Source: Candidatus Rokuibacteriota bacterium (GTDB lineage: Bacteria > Methylomirabilota > Methylomirabilia > Rokubacteriales > CSP1-6). Taken from it: a DNA stretch of 64,000 nt. Position numbers and translations under genes: made by a program. Below, one piece after another: positions 56,712-64,000 of this stretch; position 1 is the first letter of the stretch; the number at the start of each line of letters is the position of its first letter. The stretch is from NCBI GenBank assembly GCA_003220685.1, contig QHTE01000051.1, forward strand, positions 95,912-159,911, given 5' to 3'. A model generated the notes under the pieces. That model had not been told where the DNA came from. It was given only the letters and a program-made list of their open reading frames with translations, and ran no database searches.

Positions 56712-57605
56712 CTACACGAGCGATCGCCGCAAGTCGTCGAGCGTCCCGAGGAAGGCGTCGAGCACCGGCGTCTTCGGCTTGTCGCGCCGGAGCACGATCC
56801 CGATCTGGCGGAAGAGCGGCGGTACCAGCTTCACAGCACTGAGCCGCCGCGCCCGCACCTCGGCCTTGGCCGCGAACCAGGACGTGACCGACAGCCCCAG
56901 CCCCGACTCGACGAGCTTCTTGATCGCCTCCGTGTTGCCGAGCTCCATCGGCAGCGCCGGCGCGGCGCCGCCGCGCTGAAACCAGTCGTCGATCACGCGG
57001 CGCAAGGTCGCGCCTTGCTCGAACAGGATCAGGGGCTCGCGCGCCAGCTCGGCCGCAGTCGCGCGCGGGCGTGGCCATCGCCGGCCCGGCGGCCCGATCG
57101 CCACGAGCTCGTCGCGGTGGAGCGCCGTCACCGCCAGCTCGCGCTCCCGGACCGGCAGGCTCACGATCCCCACGTCGAGCTCGTTGGCCACGACCGCGCG
57201 CGTGATCTCCGGCGCGTTGCCGGTGACCACCACGAGCTCGGTCCGTGGGTAGCGCGCGCGGAACCGTCGCAGTGCCGACGGCAGCAGATAGATGCTGAAC
57301 GACGCGCTGGTGCCGAGCCGGATGCGCCCGGCCACGATCCCCCGCAGCTCCTGGACCAGCTCGACGCCGCGCTCGAGCTCCCGCAGCGCGCGCCCGGCGT
57401 GGGCCAGGAGGAGCTCGCCCGCCCTGGTCGTGTACGTGCGCTTGCCGACGCGCTCGAGCAGCGGCAGCCCGAGCTCCTGCTCGAGCTGGCGGACCTGCAT
57501 GCTGACGGCCGGCTGCGTGAGCGAGAGCTCGCGCGCCGCCCGGGAGAAGCTCCCGTGGCGCGCGACCGTCGCGAGCGTCTGGAGGTGCGCAAGCTGGATG
57601 TTCAC
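56712..57605 (-). CDS. LysR-type transcriptional regulator
   Basis: 297 residues: HTH LATVARHGSFSRAARELSLT and QPAVSMQVRQLEQELGLPLL, then the effector domain (IRLGTSASFSIYLLPSALRR, VVVTGNAPEITRAVVANELD). It resembles CbbR/CysB-like regulators. GTG 57605. An unusually AT-rich stretch with an inverted repeat precedes it and probably serves both this gene and the divergent genes. Confidence 0.9.
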   Translation of the reverse strand: MNIQLAHLQTLATVARHGSFSRAARELSLTQPAVSMQVRQLEQELGLPLLERVGKRTYTTRAGELLLAHAGRALRELERGVELVQELRGIVAGRIRLGTSASFSIYLLPSALRRFRARYPRTELVVVTGNAPEITRAVVANELDVGIVSLPVRERELAVTALHRDELVAIGPPGRRWPRPRATAAELAREPLILFEQGATLRRVIDDWFQRGGAAPALPMELGNTEAIKKLVESGLGLSVTSWFAAKAEVRARRLSAVKLVPPLFRQIGIVLRRDKPKTPVLDAFLGTLDDLRRSLV

Positions 57606-57625
57606 GCCGGAGAGACCAAAAAATA

Positions 57626-57644
57626 CCTGATGGTTACGATCAGG
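57626..57644. promoter_or_regulatory. Probable LysR operator
   Basis: CCTGAT-N7-ATCAGG, about 20 bases upstream of the LysR start, inside an AT-rich block (about 57611-57665) that contrasts with the surrounding GC-rich DNA. LysR regulators often bind such dyads in divergent promoters. Confidence 0.55.
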
Positions 57645-57663
57645 ACAATTGATTTTACTGATA

Positions 57664-58353
57664 GTGCCGGCCGCGGCATCATGCGGCGCATGGACACGAG
57701 CCACTACCTTCTGGAAGTGCTCGCGAAGGATCGCCTGGACCGCGCCCGGCTCGACGCGGGGCGCCGGAGGCTCCTTCGCCTCGCTCAAGCCCCGTCCGTC
57801 TCCGCGCCCGCGTAACGGAGCGCCGCCCCCGCGCGTCGCGCTTCGCGCCGCGCGCGAAGCGGACCTCGCGCGGATCGCCGCGATCTGGAACCGCGAGGTC
57901 CTCTGCAGCGACTCGACCACCGACACCGAGCCCAGGGACCCGGCCGCCCAGCGCGAGTGGTTCGCGAGGCACGGCGAGCGCTATCCGGTCGTCGTGGTCA
58001 CGGTCGCCTCGGACGGCGCCGAGCGCGACGGCGACGTCGTCGTCGCCTACGGATCGCTCTCGCCGTACCGGTCCAAGCCGGCCTTTGCGCGAACGGTCGA
58101 GGATTCCGTCTACGTCGCGGGCGAGCACCGCGGCGCCGGGCTCGGCGGCCTGATCCTCGCCGAGCTGATCCGGCGCGCGCGGGCCCTCGAGCACCACTCG
58201 ATCGTGGCGCGGATCACCGCGAGGAACGTCGCGTCCCTCCGGCTGCACGCGCGTCACGGCTTCCAGCCGGTCGGCGTCGAGCGCGAGTCGGCGTTCAAGC
58301 TCGGCCGCTGGCACGACGTCGCCATCATGCAGCGACGTCTCGAGTCGCGCTGA
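57664..58353 (+). CDS. GNAT acetyltransferase, phosphinothricin-acetyltransferase-like
   Basis: The conserved domain starts near 57840: [20 protein letters not shown], then [40 protein letters not shown] (acetyl-CoA loop), [20 protein letters not shown]. This is the PAT/Bar group acetylating small amines. The start is puzzling: the only standard codons in frame are GTG 57664 and TTG 57649, well upstream of the domain and overlapping another frame that encodes a plausible 44-residue peptide. I give GTG 57664 provisionally. Confidence 0.7.
   Translation: MPAAASCGAWTRATTFWKCSRRIAWTAPGSTRGAGGSFASLKPRPSPRPRNGAPPPRVALRAAREADLARIAAIWNREVLCSDSTTDTEPRDPAAQREWFARHGERYPVVVVTVASDGAERDGDVVVAYGSLSPYRSKPAFARTVEDSVYVAGEHRGAGLGGLILAELIRRARALEHHSIVARITARNVASLRLHARHGFQPVGVERESAFKLGRWHDVAIMQRRLESR
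57681..57815 (+). CDS. Possible small protein (44 aa) overlapping the GNAT 5' end
   Basis: Starts [20 protein letters not shown] and continues [18 protein letters not shown], an amphipathic basic helix pattern. It lies one frame off the GNAT reading and ends (TAA) just where GNAT similarity begins. Either this is the real first gene and GNAT uses a non-standard start, or it is incidental. Uncertain. Confidence 0.35.
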   Translation: MRRMDTSHYLLEVLAKDRLDRARLDAGRRRLLRLAQAPSVSAPA

Positions 58354-58441
58354 CCGAGCGGCGGCGCCGAGCGCCGACGGCACGCGACCGATCGTGGGCC
58401 GCACTGAACCCACTCACCGCTCTCGAGAGGAGGACGACGAC

Positions 58442-59614
<1,173 letters not shown>

Positions 59615-59635
59615 CGGAGCCGAACGACGGGCGGC

Positions 59636-62392
59636 TCAGCGAGTCGCCGGCGCGCGGTGCTCGAGCTTGCGCAGGGTGGCCGCGACGTCGATGCGCCCGG
59701 TGAGCACCGGCGCCAGCGGGTCGCCCATCTTCTCCAGGCGCGCCGGCAGCGTCTTGATCGTGAAGCGCGCTGGATCGAGCTTCGCGGTGACCTCCTCCCA
59801 ACGGAGCGGGCACGAGACCGGCGCGCCCGGCAGCGGGCGCGCCGAGAACGGCGCGACGACCGTCTGGCCGCGGCCGTTCTGGCCGAAGTCGATGTAGACC
59901 TTGCCGCCGCGCGAGCGCAGCGGCCGGGCGATCGTCGAGATCTCCGGCTCGGCCTCGACGCCCATCACCGCGAGGAGCCGTGCGAAGGTGCGCGTGACCT
60001 CGTAGTCGTAGCCGGCGCCGAGCGGCAGGACGATGTGCAGGCCGGTCGCACCGGAGGTCTTCACGGAGCTCGGCAGGCCGAGGTCGTCCAGGATCCCGTG
60101 GAGCGCGCGGGCGACCTTGACGACGTCGGTGAACGGCGCGCCCTTGGGATCGAGGTCGAGCACGAGCCAGTCGGGATGGTCGAGCGACGCCTGACGCGAG
60201 CTCCAGAGGTGCAGCGGGATCGTGCCGAGATTGACGACGTAGCGGAGGCTCTCGCGATCGTCGACGATGAAATAGTCGATGTCGCGGTCCACGTCGCTGG
60301 CGTGGATCCGCGCGGTGCGGATCCACGACGGCGTCCACTCGGGCGCGTCCTTCTGAAAGAAGGACTTCCCCGTGATCCCGTCGGGGTAGCGCGTGAGCAC
60401 CAGCGGCCTGTCTTTCAAGTACGGCAAGAGCCACGGCGACACCGCCTCGTAGTACTCGATCAAATCCGACTTCGTATACCCCTCATCCGGCCAAAACACC
60501 TTCTCCGGATTCGTGATCGTCACCCGCCGCGCATCCGCTACGCTCGCCAGCTCGGCGCCTGCGCGACCTTCCCCCCCGCCTGCGCTCGCGCGCCGGCGAT
60601 CCGTCTCCCGCCCGCCGTGGGCTGCCGACTTCGAACGTCCGGTCGTTGAGGTGCGATCGCCCGAGCCACCGCGTGCGGGCGAGCCAGGGGCGGGAGGCAC
60701 GGGACCGGCGGAGTGGGACCCCCTCGTCCCGCCCGCAGCTCGAAGAGCTGCGGAACGCGGGCGAGCGGGTGACGCAGCCGGTCCCGTGCCCCCCGCCCCT
60801 GGCCCGGCCGCACGCGTACCCGCGGGCGTCTCGCGCACGCAATCTTCGGGGCGTTTGTCGTCGCGCAACCCGAGGAACGCGGGGTGACGGATCCCGCCAT
60901 CGCGCGTCCACTCGGTGAAGCGCACTTCACCTACCAGTCGCGGCTCCACCCAGTGGTGCCCGCGTCCGACCGGCGTGCCGCGCGCGAACGGCGAGGTCGG
61001 ACGCGCCAGCGGACGGAGCTTCTCGCTGATCGTCTTGAGCGCCCGCTCGTCGAATCCGGTGCCGACCTTGGAGACGTAGACCAGCTCGCCCCGGTCGTAC
61101 AGGCCCAGGTGCAGGGCGCCGAAATGCGCCCGCGTGCCCTGGGGCGCCGTGTAGCCGCCGATCACGAACTCCTGGCGCAGCTGACACTTGATCTTCAGCC
61201 AGTCGCGCGAGCGCTTCGCGGAATACGGGCTGTCGCGCTTCTTCGCGACCACGCCTTCCAGACCCTGCTCGCAGGCGGCGGCGAGAAAGTCCGCGCCGTG
61301 CTCCAGCACGTGGTCGCCGTAGTAGACGACGCCGCGCGGCGGCACCAGGAGCTTCAAGCACTCCTTGCGCGCCTCGAGCGGCAGCCGACGCAGATCGCGG
61401 CCGTCGAGCCCCAGCGCATCGAAGAAGACGGCGCTGACCGGGACCTCGCCCCGCGCGCGCTCGATGTCGGTCGGACGCGTGAGGCCCATACGCTCCTGCA
61501 GGCGCTGGAAGCTCGAGCGCCCGCGCTCGTCGAGCGCCACGATCTCGCCGTCCAGCACGAAGCTCTCGAGCGGCAGCGCGCGCAGCGCGGCCGTCACCTC
61601 GGGGTAGCGGGTCGTGACGACCTGGCCGCTCCGTCCACGAAGCTCGATCGCGTCGCCGGCGCGTGAGGCGAGGACGCGGACCCCGTCGTACTTGATCTCG
61701 AAGAGCCACGACGCGTCCGACGGCGTCTCGTCGACGAGGGTCGCGAGCATCAGCAGATCGCCGTGCGGGACGATCTCGCCGCGCGGCGCCTTGAGCTCGC
61801 TCAGGCGGCGGCGCAGCGTCTGCACCCGGCTCGCGCCGTCGCGCAGCTCTTCGATCGTCAGGCCCGAGAGCACCGATTCGGGATAGCGCTCGGTCGGCTC
61901 CGTCTCGCCGGCGTACTCGTCGGACTTCTTCAGCAGGAGCCAGTCGCGGTCCTTGCCGCTCATCCGGGCCAGGGTCCATCGCCCCTTGAGCTTGAAGCCG
62001 AACAGCTCGAACTCGAGCTTGCCGCGCGCGATCTGCTCGCGCGCGGGCTCCGGCTTGAGGAGCTGGAACCGGCCGGCGTCCCACACGATGGACGGGCCGG
62101 CTCCGTAGCTGCCCTCTGGAATGACGCCCTCGAAGTCGGCGTACTCGATGGGATGGTCTTCGACGTGCACGGCCAGGCGCTTCTCGTGCGAGCGCACCGA
62201 AGGGCCCTTCGGCACGGCCCAGCTCTTGAGCACACCGTCGATCTCCAGCCGCAGATCGTAGTGGAGCCGTCGCGCCGAGTGCTTGTGGATCACGAACCGG
62301 CTGCCGCCGGTCGGGCCGGGCCCGCCGAAGGGCTCCGGGGTCGCCGCCGGGTCGCGCTTGCGCCGGTACTCCGCGAGATCGCGGCTAGCCAC
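59636..62392 (-). CDS. ligD: ATP-dependent DNA ligase D (PE-Lig-Pol) with palindromic insert
   Basis: 918 residues. N-terminal 3'-phosphoesterase (FVIHKHSARRLHYDLRLEID, GVIPEGSYGAG), then the ligase with adenylation Lys in FEIKYDGVRVLA and FVLDGEIVALDERGRSSFQR, and the primase-type polymerase at the C-terminus (NPEKVFWPDEGYTKSDLIEY, LDLDPKGAPF, GATGLHIVLPL). LigD seals double-strand breaks with Ku. Between ligase and polymerase, residues about 526-574 are Ala/Gly/Pro/Arg-rich and are encoded by a 147-base palindrome. GTG 62392 overlaps the CPBP gene end by 8 bases. Ku begins divergently at 63900. Confidence 0.94.
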   Translation of the reverse strand: MASRDLAEYRRKRDPAATPEPFGGPGPTGGSRFVIHKHSARRLHYDLRLEIDGVLKSWAVPKGPSVRSHEKRLAVHVEDHPIEYADFEGVIPEGSYGAGPSIVWDAGRFQLLKPEPAREQIARGKLEFELFGFKLKGRWTLARMSGKDRDWLLLKKSDEYAGETEPTERYPESVLSGLTIEELRDGASRVQTLRRRLSELKAPRGEIVPHGDLLMLATLVDETPSDASWLFEIKYDGVRVLASRAGDAIELRGRSGQVVTTRYPEVTAALRALPLESFVLDGEIVALDERGRSSFQRLQERMGLTRPTDIERARGEVPVSAVFFDALGLDGRDLRRLPLEARKECLKLLVPPRGVVYYGDHVLEHGADFLAAACEQGLEGVVAKKRDSPYSAKRSRDWLKIKCQLRQEFVIGGYTAPQGTRAHFGALHLGLYDRGELVYVSKVGTGFDERALKTISEKLRPLARPTSPFARGTPVGRGHHWVEPRLVGEVRFTEWTRDGGIRHPAFLGLRDDKRPEDCVRETPAGTRAAGPGAGGTGPAASPARPRSAALRAAGGTRGSHSAGPVPPAPGSPARGGSGDRTSTTGRSKSAAHGGRETDRRRASAGGGEGRAGAELASVADARRVTITNPEKVFWPDEGYTKSDLIEYYEAVSPWLLPYLKDRPLVLTRYPDGITGKSFFQKDAPEWTPSWIRTARIHASDVDRDIDYFIVDDRESLRYVVNLGTIPLHLWSSRQASLDHPDWLVLDLDPKGAPFTDVVKVARALHGILDDLGLPSSVKTSGATGLHIVLPLGAGYDYEVTRTFARLLAVMGVEAEPEISTIARPLRSRGGKVYIDFGQNGRGQTVVAPFSARPLPGAPVSCPLRWEEVTAKLDPARFTIKTLPARLEKMGDPLAPVLTGRIDVAATLRKLEHRAPATR
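60670..60816. repeat. 147-base palindromic element inside ligD
   Basis: Arms 60670-60709 and 60777-60816 are complementary over 40 bases with 3 mismatches. The core has two more dyads, GGGAC/GTCCC and CGCAGCTC-GAA-GAGCTGCG (60734-60752). It keeps the ligD frame and codes for linker residues only. Confidence 0.85.
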
Positions 62393-63845
62393 GGAGCACC
62401 ATGATCACGGAGAGCGAGGCCATCAGGTTGTCCGCGGCGTGCGCCGTGATCGAGGGCAGCAGGCTGCCCGTCCGCTCGTACGACAACGCCCACAGCAAAC
62501 CGCTCCAGAAGACGGCCGCGAAGCCGAGGGCGCCGTAGCCGTGCGCGACGGCGAACATGGCCGCGCTGAGCGCGGCGGCCGGCCCCACCGCGAACCTTCG
62601 GCGGAGGGTTGCGAACAGGAGCCCGCGGAACACGATCTCCTCGAACACCGGGGTGAGCACGACCGTGTCGAAGATCGTCATCCCGACGAGGGGCCGCGAT
62701 CCCCAGACCAGATCGCGGTCGAACCATTCCGTCCAGTGCGCCGAGAATCCCAGCCAGCGCCCGGCCATGTCCATGATGACCTCGCCGAGCTGGCCGAGCG
62801 CCAGCAAGGTGAGGATGACGAGCACGAGCCGGCGCGCGCCGGCCGCGGCGGGCGCCAGGCCGAAGCTCTCCGTCAGGCGAAGCCCCGACGGCCGCACCAG
62901 GAACAACCAGGCGAGGAAGATGAGCGGGGCGAAGGACAGGTTCGTCGTGGCGCCGATGAGGACGCGGGAATATGCGCGGTCGGGCAGGAACGACGACGCG
63001 AGGATGATGACGGATCCGATCGCCCCGCCCCAGACCAGCACGAGGACTCCGGTGCGCCCGCGCCAGGGCGGCGGCAGGACGGCGCCGCCGACCCGGTCGA
63101 ACGCCCGGCGGCGCACGGCGACCCGGACGAGCAGGACGACCCCGACGACGATGAGCACCAGCTCGACCGCGACGGTCGCGCGCATGCGGGCGAGCAGCCG
63201 GCCGGAGCGCTCCGCCTGCGCCGCCGTCGCCGCGGCCAGGAGATCCGGGTCGCCGACGCGCGTCGCCAGGCGAGTCGCGACCCGGTCCCTGAACCAGCCC
63301 GGCTCGAGCGCTTCGGCGAGGGCCTCTTCGACGTTCGAGCCGATGTCCGCCTCCACGTCCTCGTCGAGATAGGCGGCCCCGATGAGGAGCGCGAACACCG
63401 GCAGCGGGTCGACGCGGCGCGTCCATTCCTCGGTGCGGCGCCGCAGGCTGTCGATCCGTCCGGATTCGGCCTCGAGCACGGCCAGGTGGAGATCGATGCC
63501 GGGATGGGCCGATTCCCGGGCGAGCTCCTCGTACCAGCGGAGCCCCTCCGCGACATCCTCCGCCGGATCGCTCGACAGCACGCGATACACGAATCGCTCC
63601 CACGCCGGCGCGCGGACGACCGCTTCGTCGATGTCCATCGTGCGGCCGACGATCAGCGCGAGCGCGCGCTCCGGCTCCTCGATGCCGTCCACGCGCGATC
63701 CGGTGAGCTGGAGCCAGGCCATCATCGCGATGAACGAGAGGAGGACGAGCCCCGCGAGCGTCGTGACGAACCAGACGAGCAGCGGGCGCCTGGGCTCGGG
63801 AGCCCCGATATCTTGCCGCTCGACGGCGGCCGGTACGCTATCCAT
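62385..63845 (-). CDS. CPBP-family intramembrane protease-like protein with long N-terminal domain
   Basis: About 486 residues. C-terminal CPBP (Abi/Rce1-like) domain with PVFEEIVFRGLLFATLRRRF (EExxxR), MFAVAHGYGALGF and SITAHAADNLMAS (His ligands), in about six helices. Ahead of it are an N-terminal TM helix (LLVWFVTTLAGLVLLSFIAM) and a soluble helical region of about 180 residues (WYEELARESAHPGIDLHLAV and on), not usual for small CPBP proteins. Starts at 63845, 63869 or 63881 are possible. Sits between ligD and ku; any role in repair is unproven. Confidence 0.75.
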   Translation of the reverse strand: MDSVPAAVERQDIGAPEPRRPLLVWFVTTLAGLVLLSFIAMMAWLQLTGSRVDGIEEPERALALIVGRTMDIDEAVVRAPAWERFVYRVLSSDPAEDVAEGLRWYEELARESAHPGIDLHLAVLEAESGRIDSLRRRTEEWTRRVDPLPVFALLIGAAYLDEDVEADIGSNVEEALAEALEPGWFRDRVATRLATRVGDPDLLAAATAAQAERSGRLLARMRATVAVELVLIVVGVVLLVRVAVRRRAFDRVGGAVLPPPWRGRTGVLVLVWGGAIGSVIILASSFLPDRAYSRVLIGATTNLSFAPLIFLAWLFLVRPSGLRLTESFGLAPAAAGARRLVLVILTLLALGQLGEVIMDMAGRWLGFSAHWTEWFDRDLVWGSRPLVGMTIFDTVVLTPVFEEIVFRGLLFATLRRRFAVGPAAALSAAMFAVAHGYGALGFAAVFWSGLLWALSYERTGSLLPSITAHAADNLMASLSVIMVLRG

Positions 63846-63886
63846 GGGAGAGTTCGGCCCTTCGCGCATGATAGGGAGCATCGTGC

Positions 63887-63892
63887 TATCGT
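63887..63892 (+). promoter_or_regulatory. -10 box abutting the ku start
   Basis: TATCGT followed by 7 bases and ATG (63900), no Shine-Dalgarno; candidate leaderless start. Confidence 0.4.
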
Positions 63893-63899
63893 GCAATCC

Positions 63900-64000
63900 A
63901 TGGCGCCGCACTCGATCGGCTCGGGAACGATCTCGTTCGGACTCGTCTCGATTCCCATCCGGCTCTACACCGCGGCCTCGTCGGCGAACGTGGCGTTCAA
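63900..64000 (+). CDS. ku: Ku protein, non-homologous end joining (partial)
   Basis: The first 33 codons, MAPHSIGSGTISFGLVSIPI and then RLYTAASSANVAF, are the conserved N-terminus of bacterial Ku (usually WxGxISFGLVxIPV). The gene runs off the right edge. Ku binds DNA ends and recruits LigD, whose gene is upstream on the other strand. Confidence 0.9.
   Translation, partial: MAPHSIGSGTISFGLVSIPIRLYTAASSANVAF

Overview
The window is very GC-rich bacterial chromosome, densely packed, with long same-strand gene runs joined by 4-base GTGA/ATGA overlaps. I see no rRNA, tRNA, CRISPR array, phage genes or transposase. Two branched-chain amino acid (Liv) importers, a peptide-type binding protein, a large trehalose operon, Mo/W uptake genes and LigD/Ku end joining, in this base composition, suggest an uncultured soil lineage such as Candidatus Rokubacteria (Methylomirabilota). 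That placement is inference; no marker gene here settles it.

Layout. 1-2761 (-): livK-livH-livM importer, cut by the left edge, behind a clear sigma70-type promoter. 3243-10867 (-): tmk-holB-ricT-metG, a 98-aa gene, a membrane protein, an ACT protein, tatD and an M28 peptidase; the core matches the Bacillus tmk-holB-yaaT-metS-yabD neighbourhood. 11050-14280: a family-5 binding protein, a decayed HiPIP gene and two membrane proteins. 14305-26587 (-): ten genes for trehalose and related glucosides (OtsA with a membrane sensor module, OtsB, a DUF5752-like protein, TreT, a GT-A glucosyltransferase, TreS, maltokinase) plus a sugar importer with no ATPase. 26723-31224 (+): a complete livGFKHM importer followed by a VapC fragment. 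31620-33471 (-): DUF465, moaC, acuC. 33637-38633: a mixed molybdate/tungstate uptake set (tupB, modA, modE-like, modB, modC, tupC-like). 38676-43117: tpx, a cytochrome c fused to a P19-like domain, and a CelD/GNAT fusion followed by a NodB-type deacetylase. 43125-48799 (-): two cyclophilins, a D-aminoacylase, a GT39 transferase and an aldehyde dehydrogenase. 48942-59614: typA, an amidohydrolase, a DMT exporter, hydrolases (one internally deleted), alanine dehydrogenase, a DUF72 protein, a LysR regulator, a GNAT enzyme and an aminotransferase. 59636-64000: ligD, a CPBP protease and the divergent start of ku.

Most unusual features: (1) a 60-base GC-rich repeat present twice at 56/60 identity, once in the 5' leader of one livK and once inside the Tat signal-peptide codons of the other, with one partial and one degenerate relative at other 5' regions; (2) a 147-base palindromic element translated in frame within the interdomain linker of LigD; (3) a perfect 33-base inverted repeat between convergent genes; (4) a two-TM/HAMP-like module fused to trehalose-6-phosphate synthase; (5) probable CTG start codons at CTGA stop/start junctions; (6) several genes whose -10 box lies only 6-7 bases before the start codon, as for leaderless mRNAs; (7) decayed genes (HiPIP, VapC, epoxide hydrolase).
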